From the NCBI GenBank assembly GCA_021299565.1, contig JAJTHA010000007.1, forward strand, positions 1-11,957: 11,957 nt of DNA, written 5' to 3'. The position numbers were made by a program, and so were the translations under genes. This document shows positions 1 to 7,360 of the stretch, piece by piece. Within the stretch, counting starts at the first letter, position 1. Each line of letters starts with the position of its first letter. Source of the stretch: Candidatus Caenarcanales bacterium (GTDB taxonomy: Bacteria; Cyanobacteriota; Vampirovibrionia; LMEP-6097). Under the pieces are notes generated by a model. It saw nothing but the letters and a program-made list of their open reading frames with translations. It searched no databases and was not told the origin of the DNA.

Positions 1-584
1 GCTATAGAATTCTTGCCAAAAGAGTCATTGACTTTGAAAGCAGCACCCCCGAAGCCCATACCCAAAAAACTAAAACCAGCTTCTTGGAATTTTTGATTTG
101 CCATAATGGCTTGCTTATAAGCTGCTCTGGTTTTCTCTGTAATAATTCTGGGCATCTGATCATGCTCGAATGCTTTGGTTCCGTATTTGTGTTTTTGTTC
201 GTTGATGACATTAAACTTCAAAGAGTTTTTCAAAGTTGCATCTCGCCAAATAATTTCTTGTTCCTCTTGGCTAATTTGAGTATTAATCAGCCTTGATAAT
301 TGATTTACATCATGTGAATTTTGATGATTTAGAACAATTTTTTTAGAAGGGTTTCTTCTGTTGAAAACTTTTATTAATTCATGGCAAAAATACTGTAGTC
401 TAGGGTTGCTCTTACCTGTTAATCGGTCTGAAAAAAACTGTTTTTGGAATTCTGCCCAAAGCTTTTTTAGCTCATGAGCTTTGCCTCGCCATTTATGAAT
501 CTCCCCTGATCTTTGAATGGAGCGATATTCCTCTAGGCTAAGGGGTTTTGGGGAAATAAACAATAGGAGAACGCGCTTAATCAT
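1..584 (-). CDS. Unrecognised protein, 3' end cut by window edge
   Basis: An open frame runs from an ATG at 584 to the left edge with no stop, giving the first 194 residues. An in-frame TAA lies ten codons upstream of the ATG; between them one TTG is the only alternative start. The visible protein is charged and probably mostly helical and soluble: Lys/Glu/Gln-rich through about residue 160 (for example KWRGKAHELKKLW at 31-43). A Gly-rich, hydrophobic patch (FLGMGFGGAAF) follows at about 173-183. The short hydrophobic run VLLLFI near the N terminus is too short for a membrane span. I recognise no family. It lies 64 bases downstream of the secreted protein gene on the same strand and shows no promoter of its own, so co-transcription with that gene is plausible. 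The open frame of 194 codons argues that it is real; its function is unknown. Confidence 0.6.
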   Translation of the reverse strand, partial: MIKRVLLLFISPKPLSLEEYRSIQRSGEIHKWRGKAHELKKLWAEFQKQFFSDRLTGKSNPRLQYFCHELIKVFNRRNPSKKIVLNHQNSHDVNQLSRLINTQISQEEQEIIWRDATLKNSLKFNVINEQKHKYGTKAFEHDQMPRIITEKTRAAYKQAIMANQKFQEAGFSFLGMGFGGAAFKVNDSFGKNSI

Positions 585-648
585 AGATCCTATGTCGATC
601 AAAGTTCGATCTTATCAAGAACCTATTGCTTAAACGCTTAGTTAATCA

Positions 649-1617
649 TTAATTCATCGTTTTGATAGCTCTATCATAGGCAGCATCAAGCGCATTGATA
701 CAACGTTTGACTTTGCCTCTCTGAGCAGCTTCTACTCTTGCTCTTGGTGCATTGAAGCCACAATCCCTCATAATATTTCTTACATTAGAAGGATGATGCG
801 CAGCAAGAATGGCTTTGGTCGCTCTTATGAAAGCAGCGATTTTGTTCATAATGGCGTTTAGAGTGTTGTTGAAATTATCAATAGCAGTGTTGATATTGTT
901 TTGAATAGTAGCAGCACTAGCATGCAAGGCATCTAATTGAGCCGACAAAGCTGCTAGTTGATTTGCAATGGCTTGAGCCTCAGCTTCTGTTTTGCAAGCT
1001 GCAAGCTGACTATTAAGATCGTTGAGACTGTTGATTAAAGAATCAATTTGAGAATTTAAATTATTGATATTAGCTATTTGATCATGTGCATCATCAAAAT
1101 AGTTTGATAAATCGCCAATCTCAACAGCTGGATTATGATTATCCCAATCAGCCGGAAAATATCCAGGAGCCACACAGGCATTGGTTGTTTTCATAATCCC
1201 GAAACAATCTTGCATTTTTTGATTCAACGCATTTGCTTTAGCTTTGCGAGTTCTCATATCAGCGAGTTTTGTGTTGAGATCGGCTTTCATCGCTGCAAGA
1301 CTAGCTTTGAGAGCATTAGCTGCTGCTAACAAATCTGCTATATCACCAGCGAGTATAGTGCAATCAAAATCACCAATGACTATTACTACCGGAATAGGGT
1401 CTATAACAATTGCTGGTGGTTCGGGAATATCTATGTCTATGATTTCTATATCTTCAATCAGTTTCGCTTCTGGTTCTACTTCGCCAGCATCCCCATCTTC
1501 ATCACCATTGAAGAAAAACTTGTGACCCTCAAAAATAAAGGCTTTAGCCGGGGCATTTATTGAAATAAGGCAAAAGCAGAAAAATAAAACTAATAATCTT
1601 GAAAACTTATTCATCAT
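649..1617 (-). CDS. Secreted Asn-rich coiled-coil protein with six cysteines
   Basis: The 322-residue product begins with a clear signal peptide: basic MMNKFSR, a hydrophobic core LLVLFFCFCLISI, and a likely cleavage after APAKA near residue 26. The mature N terminus is strongly acidic (about 38-63). Next comes an alternating Ile/Val, Asp and Pro stretch (about 57-82) that looks like an extended or beta linker. Residues about 87-135 and 168-272 are Ala/Leu/Asn-rich with heptad-like spacing, suggesting two helical coiled-coil segments. The mature chain has six cysteines (86, 138, 148, 208, 286, 306), an even number compatible with disulfides outside the cytoplasm. There is no lipobox and no C-terminal anchor, so a soluble exported or periplasmic protein is likely. 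I do not recognise a family. Two adjacent ATG codons (1617 and 1614) could start it; a TATAAT box ends only six bases before the first. Confidence 0.75.
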   Translation of the reverse strand: MMNKFSRLLVLFFCFCLISINAPAKAFIFEGHKFFFNGDEDGDAGEVEPEAKLIEDIEIIDIDIPEPPAIVIDPIPVVIVIGDFDCTILAGDIADLLAAANALKASLAAMKADLNTKLADMRTRKAKANALNQKMQDCFGIMKTTNACVAPGYFPADWDNHNPAVEIGDLSNYFDDAHDQIANINNLNSQIDSLINSLNDLNSQLAACKTEAEAQAIANQLAALSAQLDALHASAATIQNNINTAIDNFNNTLNAIMNKIAAFIRATKAILAAHHPSNVRNIMRDCGFNAPRARVEAAQRGKVKRCINALDAAYDRAIKTMN

Positions 1618-1623
1618 ATCTAG

Positions 1624-1651
1624 ATTATATTACGATGAGTTAATTCGTAAA
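1624..1651 (-). promoter_or_regulatory. Candidate promoter of the secreted protein gene
   Basis: On the minus strand, TTTACG (1651-1646, four of six matches to TTGACA) lies 16 bases before a perfect TATAAT (1629-1624). The predicted transcript start falls at about 1617, on the first base of the start codon, so the mRNA would be leaderless or start at the second ATG. No ribosome binding site is visible. Confidence 0.45.
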
Positions 1652-1674
1652 GACCTTGGTTATTACCAAAACTT

Positions 1675-1705
1675 TATGATTTATTTTCGCTAAAACCAAT
1701 ATAAT
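1675..1705 (+). promoter_or_regulatory. Candidate korAB promoter -10 boxes
   Basis: Two -10-like boxes precede korA: TATGAT at 1675-1680 and a perfect TATAAT at 1700-1705. Neither has a good -35. A start from the second box (about 1712) would fall inside the ribosome binding site, so the first box, giving a leader of about 37 bases, fits the visible AAGGA better. Both remain weak predictions in AT-rich DNA. Confidence 0.3.
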
Positions 1706-1709
1706 GAAT

Positions 1710-1714
1710 AAGGA
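1710..1714 (+). promoter_or_regulatory. korA ribosome binding site
   Basis: AAGGA lies nine bases before the ATG at 1724 and supports that start. It contrasts with several minus-strand genes here that lack such a site. Confidence 0.6.
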
Positions 1715-1723
1715 AATTTACAG

Positions 1724-3517
1724 ATGTCAAATAAAAACAGAGTCATAGTTAGAATCGCCGGAGCTGCTGGAGATGGTATCGCTTCAACTGGTGAGATGTT
1801 GGGTAAGACCTGCTCTCGCATGGGCTTACATGTTCTTGCTTACAATTCATTTCAATCCGCTATTAGAGGTGGTCACGTTTGGTTGCAGATGGCAATTGGT
1901 CCAGATCAGCAAAACTGTCACGCAGATCAGCCAGAATTGATTCTTCTATTTAACAAGACATCGCCTGCTGTTCACGTGCCAGACGCAAAACCAGGCGCGA
2001 TAATTTTTTACAACGCTGATACCATCAAAAAAGAAGACATCGAATCTATTAGATCTGATGTGAGCTTTTATGGTTTGAGTTTTAAAGCGATGGTTGATGA
2101 AGCTGGTCTAACTGGCGTTGCACCAATCATGATCAACACAATGCTCTCTGGTGCTTTGATACAGACTATTGATCTTGATGTAAATATTCCTCTTGATATC
2201 ATCAAGCACAGATTTACCAAAAAAGGTCAGCAAGTAGTTGATTTGAACCAAGCAATTTTCAATCTTGGAGCAAATTGGGTCAAAGGAAATGTCAAATCCA
2301 ATTTCCCTAAATTAGTTGGTTCGGGCAATCCAAAAATGTTTATGACCGGCAATGAAGCACTAGGACTTGGTTTGGTTGCTGGTGGCTTGAAGTTATATTC
2401 TGCTTACCCAATGAGTCCTGCTACAGGCATTTTGCATTACTTAGCGACTATCGCTCAAAAAGACAAAATTGTTATCAAACAAGTTGAAGATGAACTTGCT
2501 GCTATGAATATGGTTGTAGGTGCAGGTACTGCTGGAGTGCGCGCAGCGACCGCAACAGCATCTGGTGGTTACTGTTTAATGATTGAAGCGGTTGGATTAG
2601 CTTCAATGCTTGAAACTCCTGCTGTTTGTATTGTGGTTTCTCGTGGAGGTCCTTCAACTGGAGTTCCAACTAAACAAGAACAATCAGATATAGATTTAGC
2701 TATTGCTGGCAATGGTGATTCACCAAGATTTGTGCTTGCTCCAAAAACTCCAGAAGATTGTTTTTATCAAGCAGCAAGAGCTCTTAATATGGCAGAAAAA
2801 TATCAAATCCCTGTTATTGTTCTTAGTGATTTCTTCTTGTCAGAGCACTTTGAAACTATCGATAATCTAGACTTTTCAAAAGTAACTATAGAAAGAGGAA
2901 AATTCTCTACAACTTGGGAAGGCCAAGGTAGATACAAACGTTATGAATACACTGAAGATGGTGTTTCTCACAGAGTTAGACCTGGTGCCCCTGGTGCTAT
3001 GTATGTGCCTTGTAGTGATGAGCACAATGAATTTGGTCATGTGATGTCAGACGTAGAAGCAGGTTTGCCTCACGCACGTGAAGAGCGTATCAAGATGCAT
3101 GCAAAGCGTATGCGCAAAATGCAAACAATGATAGAAAGTGGAGATGTGAATCCTCCAACTCTTGAAGGTGAAACTAATGCTGAAACAACATTTATGACTT
3201 GGGGTTCAAGTCATAGCTTTGTTCAAGAAGCTATTGATTTGCTTGCTGCAGAGGGAGTTAAGGTAAATCATTTGCATTTCACTGATGTTTATCCGATACC
3301 TCGTGAAGCTACACTTGCTCAAATCAAAAAATGCAAAAGAATTATTTCTGTAGAAGCTAATATGTGCAACTCAATGTGCAAGCAGCTTTTGGCTGAAACA
3401 GCTTTTGAAATTACAGAGCATATTAATAGATGGGATGGAGAACCTCTTACTGGTGAATATATAGTTAGAGAATTCAAAAAACTAGGCTCAAAAAAAAAGG
3501 AACTAGTTAACGCTTAA
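1724..3517 (+). CDS. korA: 2-oxoglutarate (2-oxoacid):ferredoxin oxidoreductase, fused gamma-alpha subunit
   Basis: With KorB this subunit oxidatively decarboxylates a 2-oxoacid, most likely 2-oxoglutarate, to the acyl-CoA while reducing ferredoxin; it is cytoplasmic. The 597 residues fit the usual fused form. A gamma-type domain comes first (about 1-190), with the GAAGDGIAS glycine loop at 13-21 and the RGGHVW segment near 48-53. The alpha or pyrimidine-binding domain follows from about 205: GNEALGLG at 209-216, YPMSPATG at 228-235, the EDELAAM segment at 256-261, and RGGPSTGVPT at 307-316. A transketolase C-like domain (about 490-590) ends it. No ferredoxin-like cluster domain is fused, so a separate ferredoxin is needed. 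korB follows after 25 bases with its own ribosome binding site, indicating an operon. A run of nine A (3490-3498) sits near the 3' end. Substrate choice between 2-oxoglutarate and other 2-oxoacids cannot be settled from sequence alone. Confidence 0.88.
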   Translation: MSNKNRVIVRIAGAAGDGIASTGEMLGKTCSRMGLHVLAYNSFQSAIRGGHVWLQMAIGPDQQNCHADQPELILLFNKTSPAVHVPDAKPGAIIFYNADTIKKEDIESIRSDVSFYGLSFKAMVDEAGLTGVAPIMINTMLSGALIQTIDLDVNIPLDIIKHRFTKKGQQVVDLNQAIFNLGANWVKGNVKSNFPKLVGSGNPKMFMTGNEALGLGLVAGGLKLYSAYPMSPATGILHYLATIAQKDKIVIKQVEDELAAMNMVVGAGTAGVRAATATASGGYCLMIEAVGLASMLETPAVCIVVSRGGPSTGVPTKQEQSDIDLAIAGNGDSPRFVLAPKTPEDCFYQAARALNMAEKYQIPVIVLSDFFLSEHFETIDNLDFSKVTIERGKFSTTWEGQGRYKRYEYTEDGVSHRVRPGAPGAMYVPCSDEHNEFGHVMSDVEAGLPHAREERIKMHAKRMRKMQTMIESGDVNPPTLEGETNAETTFMTWGSSHSFVQEAIDLLAAEGVKVNHLHFTDVYPIPREATLAQIKKCKRIISVEANMCNSMCKQLLAETAFEITEHINRWDGEPLTGEYIVREFKKLGSKKKELVNA

Positions 3518-3529
3518 GCCAATTTAATC

Positions 3530-3535
3530 AAGGAG
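3530..3535 (+). promoter_or_regulatory. korB ribosome binding site
   Basis: AAGGAG lies seven bases before the ATG at 3543, in the 25-base gap after korA. It is the best-matched ribosome binding site in the window and supports independent, efficient initiation of korB on a shared transcript. Confidence 0.75.
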
Positions 3536-3542
3536 AAATTTT

Positions 3543-4424
3543 ATGACAACAGTAACATTAGACGCAAAAGATTTTAAGAGTGAAGTGCATCCAGATTGGT
3601 GCCCAGGTTGTGGAGACTTTGGTGTACTTAATTGTTTGCAAAGAGCATTAGCAGAATTAGGAATATTACAGCATCAGGTTGCCGTTATTTCTGGTATTGG
3701 CTGCTCATCAAACTTGCCAGGTTTCATTAATACTTACGGTATGCACACTTTGCACGGAAGATCTCTTCCTAACGCTCAAGGTTTTAAACTTGCTCATAAT
3801 GATATGCATGTAATTGCTGTTGGCGGCGATGGTGATGGTTATGGAATTGGTGTTGGACATTTGGTGCACGCACTTAGAAGAAATATTGATATGAGTTATT
3901 TGGTTATGAATAATTCTATTTATGGTCTAACCACTGGTCAAACTTCACCAACATCTGGTGAGGGCATGAAAACCAAATCTACTCCATTTGGTAATCCAGA
4001 AGCGCCTTTGAACCCGCTTACACTTGCTCTAGGATCAGGAGCTAGTTTTGTAGCTAGAGCTTTTTCTGGTAATCCAAAACAAGCTATTGAAATTTATAAA
4101 GCAGCTATCCAGCATAAAGGTTTTGCTTTGGTTGATACTTTTTCTCCTTGTGTTACTTTTAACAAAGTCAACACAGCTCAGTTTTATAGAGACAACACTT
4201 ATGATCTTAATGCTGAGGGGCACGATCCTAGTAATTTGATGAAAGCAATGGAAGTTGCTTCTAGAGATACTTACGGTGACAGAATTGCAACTGGTATTTT
4301 TTATCAATCTCAGCGTCCTTGCTATGAAGAAAGCGAGAAAGATACTCTTAGCACTCCTATTGTTGACCACATATTAGGGATCAGTCCAGAAAGAGCTGCT
4401 GAGTTGATTGCTAATTTCAAGTAA
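3543..4424 (+). CDS. korB: 2-oxoglutarate (2-oxoacid):ferredoxin oxidoreductase, beta subunit
   Basis: This is the thiamine pyrophosphate and iron-sulfur subunit partnering KorA. At 293 residues it has the normal family length. WCPGCGDFG (19-27) supplies Cys20 and Cys23; Cys54 (GIGCSSNLPGF) and Cys203 (SPCVTFNK) complete the four cysteines known to bind one [4Fe-4S] cluster in archaeal 2-oxoacid oxidoreductases, with matching spacing. The thiamine pyrophosphate/Mg motif is GGDGDGYGIG (94-103) followed by MNNSIYGLTTGQ (122-133). The GQTSPTS segment is typical of KorB-like subunits. All key residues are present, so the enzyme should be active. The stop codon is separated by one base from the stop of the convergent gene on the other strand, leaving no room for a terminator between them. 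Confidence 0.92.
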   Translation: MTTVTLDAKDFKSEVHPDWCPGCGDFGVLNCLQRALAELGILQHQVAVISGIGCSSNLPGFINTYGMHTLHGRSLPNAQGFKLAHNDMHVIAVGGDGDGYGIGVGHLVHALRRNIDMSYLVMNNSIYGLTTGQTSPTSGEGMKTKSTPFGNPEAPLNPLTLALGSGASFVARAFSGNPKQAIEIYKAAIQHKGFALVDTFSPCVTFNKVNTAQFYRDNTYDLNAEGHDPSNLMKAMEVASRDTYGDRIATGIFYQSQRPCYEESEKDTLSTPIVDHILGISPERAAELIANFK

Positions 4425-4425
4425 A

Positions 4426-5112
4426 TCAAATATCTTCTTTTTTAAATCTATCAAAATATCTTGTGATGAGAGCATCCAGTTTATTTAGTTTCTTGGCAAG
4501 GCTTTCGGTCTCTACGTTTTTGCTCATGCCAGGAAGCTCTAGCTGAGTACGTTTGTAGTTTAGAGATACTTTAAGTGATTCTAGTAGTTTTTGAACAGTT
4601 TGATGTCTAGAGTCTTTGTCGTTCCAGTCATCAACTCTATCTAAGGCGTTATAAAGTTTGTCAATTCTGTCTTCTAAATATTCTGGTTCAGTTTGTGCTT
4701 TTTCAAATATTTTTATTGGATCTGATAAATCTAGTTCTTTGCTTTTGCTAGCGTGTTGTCCAAGTGAATGCGCTATATAGAAAGCCATTCCACTTGGAAT
4801 TGCTGTGAGTAAGGCAAGTAGCTTAAAGCCCGTAAAAAAATAAATTCCAGCTGTTAATGCGGCGCCGATCATGCCAGCTGCTTTGAGTGCAAATGAGCTA
4901 GCAGTGCTAGCAACACCGATGACTTTGTTGAGTGATTTGAGACCCGGGTTTTCTATTTCTTGTTCAGCCGCTAGAAGACTTTGTTGGGTTCTACTTAATT
5001 CGGCAAGTTTTTCTTTATCTTCTATATTTTGTGGCGCTATTGCTCCAGTCGCTGTGGCTTTTGGGGCCAAAGTTGTATTAGTAAGCGGCTGATTTGAAGC
5101 AACTGAGACCAT
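4426..5112 (-). CDS. Unrecognised small membrane protein
   Basis: The 228-residue protein has a disordered Thr/Ala/Asn/Pro-rich N terminus (1-28) and a charged helical stretch (29-60). A hydrophobic, Gly/Ala-rich region at about 64-115 can form two closely spaced membrane helices around a short FTGFK turn. A charged, mainly helical C-terminal half (120-228) follows, with Lys/Asp/Leu patterns suggestive of a short coiled coil. There are no cysteines or catalytic motifs that I recognise, and no signal peptide. A hairpin membrane protein with both ends in the cytoplasm is the simplest reading. The gene follows the 5161-5883 gene by 48 bases but has its own good promoter in that gap, so it can be expressed separately. 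The start ATG has no visible ribosome binding site. The function is unknown. Confidence 0.7.
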   Translation of the reverse strand: MVSVASNQPLTNTTLAPKATATGAIAPQNIEDKEKLAELSRTQQSLLAAEQEIENPGLKSLNKVIGVASTASSFALKAAGMIGAALTAGIYFFTGFKLLALLTAIPSGMAFYIAHSLGQHASKSKELDLSDPIKIFEKAQTEPEYLEDRIDKLYNALDRVDDWNDKDSRHQTVQKLLESLKVSLNYKRTQLELPGMSKNVETESLAKKLNKLDALITRYFDRFKKEDI

Positions 5113-5127
5113 GCTATGTAAAGATAT

Positions 5128-5157
5128 ATTATAACAGGTATTAGCTTGTTTTGTCGA
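5128..5157 (-). promoter_or_regulatory. Promoter of the 4426-5112 gene
   Basis: On the minus strand TCGACA (5157-5152, five of six to TTGACA) is followed after 18 bases by TATAAT (5133-5128), preceded by TGT, an extended -10. The predicted start near 5121 leaves a leader of only about nine bases without a ribosome binding site. This is the best complete sigma-70-type promoter in the window. Confidence 0.6.
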
Positions 5158-5160
5158 GGA

Positions 5161-5883
5161 TTATCTTGCTAGTGCGCTTAGGGCTGTATTTCTAGGATTT
5201 ACTCGAGTTCTAGGGCTAGGTTTTGATTCATCAGTGGGTTTTATTGGCACATACACATAGAAGCTACCATCTGTTTTTTTGCTAACAATAGTCTCTCCAG
5301 TAGTACTAGGATAAAAAGAAAATTTGAGATTTTTGACTATATATTCAAGCTGGCATTCACCAAAATTTCTTGGATCGCAATTGGCCATCCCCAAACTGGG
5401 TGTAGTATCAGTTAGTTCAAGCTTGTTTGCGAGAAGTTGATTTGTTGCAGTGAAATATTCAGCGAAGCTTGCAACAAGATTTTTGCTTGAGTCTTTTAGA
5501 TCAAAATAGACATACTGCGAATTTTTGATATTTTGCAAACGTGCCATGAGATTGGTTTTGATAGTATCTACTTTCTTGAATTTGATTGGTGAGATGTGAT
5601 TAACCAAAACTTTGTTTGCATTGTCATCGAAATAGTATATTTCAAGAGCATATTCTTCATTAGGTTTTAGTGCTTTTAAGTTTTCAGATTCAATTGTAAT
5701 CCTTAGATTTTTAGCCGATGTTTTTGGATTTATACTCAGATCTTTGCGCCTAACTCTCATGTGAAAGTCCTTATCACCCTCTAGTAAATCCACACTTTTC
5801 ATATAACTTGAGGTGGCCGCAGCAATGCCTTTCAGGCTTTGTGTCATAAACATAAATAGAACTAGAATCGATACTATGCGCAT
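5161..5883 (-). CDS. Unrecognised exported protein
   Basis: The 240-residue product starts with a signal peptide: MRIVSILVLFMFMTQSLKG followed by IAAA, with probable cleavage after about residue 23. The mature part is mixed alpha/beta-looking, with strands such as LRITIE, YALEIYYFD, YVYFDL and SFYVYVPI. It has two cysteines (169 and 177) in NCDPRNFGEC that could form a disulfide. The tail (about 215-240) is Pro/Ser/Arg-rich and likely disordered. There is no lipobox and no membrane anchor after the signal, so it is probably soluble outside the cytoplasm. No family is recognised. It lies 52 bases downstream of dnaB on the same strand; that gap holds a weak promoter-like TTGAAC/TTAAAT pair and a small inverted repeat. 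The start at 5883 is chosen because it gives a complete signal peptide. Confidence 0.68.
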   Translation of the reverse strand: MRIVSILVLFMFMTQSLKGIAAATSSYMKSVDLLEGDKDFHMRVRRKDLSINPKTSAKNLRITIESENLKALKPNEEYALEIYYFDDNANKVLVNHISPIKFKKVDTIKTNLMARLQNIKNSQYVYFDLKDSSKNLVASFAEYFTATNQLLANKLELTDTTPSLGMANCDPRNFGECQLEYIVKNLKFSFYPSTTGETIVSKKTDGSFYVYVPIKPTDESKPSPRTRVNPRNTALSALAR

Positions 5884-5905
5884 ATCTTATGCACTCGGCA
5901 TTTAA

Positions 5906-5926
5906 TGAACTGATCTGGCTAGTTCA
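5906..5926. repeat. Inverted repeat between dnaB and downstream gene
   Basis: TGAACT (5906-5911) and AGTTCA (5921-5926) form a 6 bp stem with a nine-base loop in the 52-base gap after dnaB. Without a T-tract on either side it is a poor intrinsic terminator. It overlaps a possible TTGAAC -35 and could be an operator or chance. Confidence 0.25.
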
Positions 5927-5935
5927 AAAGGTTGA

Positions 5936-7300
5936 TTAAATGTTCGGAACTGGGTTTTTGAATTTAGTAATATTGTTTTGGTAAAGCAGTTCAACTGAAC
6001 CAGTCGGTCCTGAACGGTGCTTAGATATTATGACATCAGCTGTTCCTGGTCTTTCTGAATTTTCTTGATTGTAATAATCATCACGATAAATAAACATTAC
6101 TATATCTGAATCTTGCTCGATTGAACCTGATTCGCGTAAATCAGAAAGCATAGGACGCTTATCCTGACGAGCTTCTACCGCTCTGGATAGCTGCGATAGA
6201 GCGAGCACAGGCACGTTAAGTTCTTTCGCTAATAGTTTTAAGCCTCTTGAGATTTCGGATATTTGATTGATTCTAGTATCATTGCTACGTCCCTCAATTA
6301 ATTGAAGATAGTCTATGACCACCAGTCCTAGTTTGCCGTTGCACTGAGCTTGTAGGCGCCTGCATTTGCCTCTTAACTCCATAATGCTAATACCAGCAGA
6401 ATCATCAATATAAATCGGAGCTTCACCAAGTTCTGCCATGGCTTTACCTAGTTTTGTCCAATCGTCGGCATGTAACTGACCAGATTTGACTCTAGTGCTG
6501 TCAACTTCAGCTCTTGCACAAAGCAGTCTTTGTACTAATTGTTCTTTGGACATCTCCAAACTAAATATAGCGATTGGTTGCTTGTAATTGACAGCAACAT
6601 TCTCTGCAATATTGAGTGCAAGTGCTGTTTTACCCATAGCAGGTCTTGCTGCAAGAATGATCAAATCACTTTTTTGAAAACCAGAGGTAAAAGCGTTGAG
6701 ATCACGAAAGCCAGTATTGACGCCAGATAGCTGCCCTTTATTAGCTTCTCTCTCTTCTAATATCTGCCAGCTTCTATGAATCAAATCAGAGATATGCATC
6801 AACTGCTCTCTTGATTTGCTTTGAGCAAGATTAAAGATCAATTGTTCAGCTTTATCAACTAAGTTATCAAGATCTTCTTCGGTGTTGTGACCAAGAGTCA
6901 CAATTTCATTTCCAGCAAGAATTAGATTTCTCAGAGTGGATTTGTGTTTGATAATTTTTGCATAGTAAGGCGCATTAGCTGCAATTGGCGCATGTTCACT
7001 CAGAGTGGCAAGATACTCAAGACCTCCTACTTCATCTAAAATATTTTTATCTTTTAAGTATTGAGAAAGAGTCAGAACATCAATGTTTTGGCTCTTTTCG
7101 TTAAGAGACATATAGCCATCAAATATATCTTGATGAGCTTTGCGATAAAAGAAACTTGCAGAGTCAATAACTTCGATAACTTTAAGAAAGGCATCAGAGT
7201 CAACCAAAATAGAACCGAGAACAGCCATTTCAGCTTCGTTACTGTTAGGTAGAATACCGATATCAACTTTACTAGGATTTTTAGAATTTGCTAAGACCAC
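5936..7300 (-). CDS. dnaB: Replicative DNA helicase DnaB
   Basis: This is the hexameric ATP-driven helicase that unwinds DNA at the replication fork and interacts with primase. The 454 residues match the family. The N-terminal helical domain (about 15-120) opens with [14 protein letters not shown] linker (about 125-185) leads to the RecA-like domain. Walker A is [10 protein letters not shown] at 218-227, Walker B is LVVIDYLQL at 326-334, and the DNA-binding/H4 region [15 protein letters not shown] is at 369-383. [12 protein letters not shown] follows at 388-399. No intein interrupts the Walker or H4 motifs, although dnaB genes often carry one. The likely start is GTG (7300); the first in-frame ATG codes for Met25, inside the conserved domain, so GTG is preferred. 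No ribosome binding site is visible, and an extended -10 box lies ten bases before the start. The gene is divergent from prfA, with a 60-base shared control region. Confidence 0.95.
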   Translation of the reverse strand: MVLANSKNPSKVDIGILPNSNEAEMAVLGSILVDSDAFLKVIEVIDSASFFYRKAHQDIFDGYMSLNEKSQNIDVLTLSQYLKDKNILDEVGGLEYLATLSEHAPIAANAPYYAKIIKHKSTLRNLILAGNEIVTLGHNTEEDLDNLVDKAEQLIFNLAQSKSREQLMHISDLIHRSWQILEEREANKGQLSGVNTGFRDLNAFTSGFQKSDLIILAARPAMGKTALALNIAENVAVNYKQPIAIFSLEMSKEQLVQRLLCARAEVDSTRVKSGQLHADDWTKLGKAMAELGEAPIYIDDSAGISIMELRGKCRRLQAQCNGKLGLVVIDYLQLIEGRSNDTRINQISEISRGLKLLAKELNVPVLALSQLSRAVEARQDKRPMLSDLRESGSIEQDSDIVMFIYRDDYYNQENSERPGTADVIISKHRSGPTGSVELLYQNNITKFKNPVPNI

Positions 7301-7310
7301 AAGATAGATA

Positions 7311-7319
7311 ATTATAGCA
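7311..7319 (-). promoter_or_regulatory. Extended -10 promoter of dnaB
   Basis: TGC plus TATAAT on the minus strand (7319-7311) forms an extended -10 element; no convincing -35 is present. It ends ten bases before the GTG start, so the predicted leader is about four bases. It lies in the divergent dnaB/prfA region. Confidence 0.5.
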
Positions 7320-7341
7320 ATTTGTTATATCATCTTATAGC
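7312..7341. repeat. Direct repeat TTATAGC in the dnaB/prfA control region
   Basis: TTATAGC occurs at 7312-7318 and again at 7335-7341 (start-to-start distance 23 bases). On the minus strand each reads GCTATAA, the first being part of the dnaB extended -10. The same heptamer recurs at the glycoside hydrolase promoter (11533-11539). It may be tandem promoters or a protein-binding site. Confidence 0.35.
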
Positions 7342-7350
7342 GTTAGCTTT

Positions 7351-7354
7351 AAGG
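7351..7354 (+). promoter_or_regulatory. prfA ribosome binding site
   Basis: AAGG lies six bases before the ATG at 7361. It decides the start: the longer open frame from a TTG at 7322 would add 13 residues absent from RF1 proteins and would run into the dnaB promoter region. Confidence 0.55.
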
Positions 7355-7360
7355 CATTAC

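Noticed and set aside
2..211. Minus-strand frame of 69 residues at the left edge
   Set aside because: Another minus-strand frame runs uninterrupted from 584 to the edge across the same bases, so this one is a shadow.
1244..1525. Plus-strand frame of 93 residues inside the secreted protein gene
   Set aside because: Ser/Ile-rich low-complexity translation opposite a gene with a clear signal peptide; it is a shadow of the minus-strand gene.
3490..3498. Run of nine A near the end of korA as a programmed slippage site
   Set aside because: A one-base slip only alters the last few residues before a near stop, with no alternative domain to express; AT-rich coding explains it.
4035..4370. Minus-strand frame of 111 residues inside korB
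   Set aside because: It lies wholly within a well-conserved enzyme gene and shows no recognisable features.
5936..7300. Intein or insertion in dnaB
   Set aside because: The protein is of standard length and the Walker A, Walker B and H4 motifs are continuous.
7322..7360. Longer prfA start at TTG 7322
   Set aside because: The added 13 residues are not part of RF1 proteins, and AAGG precedes the ATG at 7361 at good spacing.
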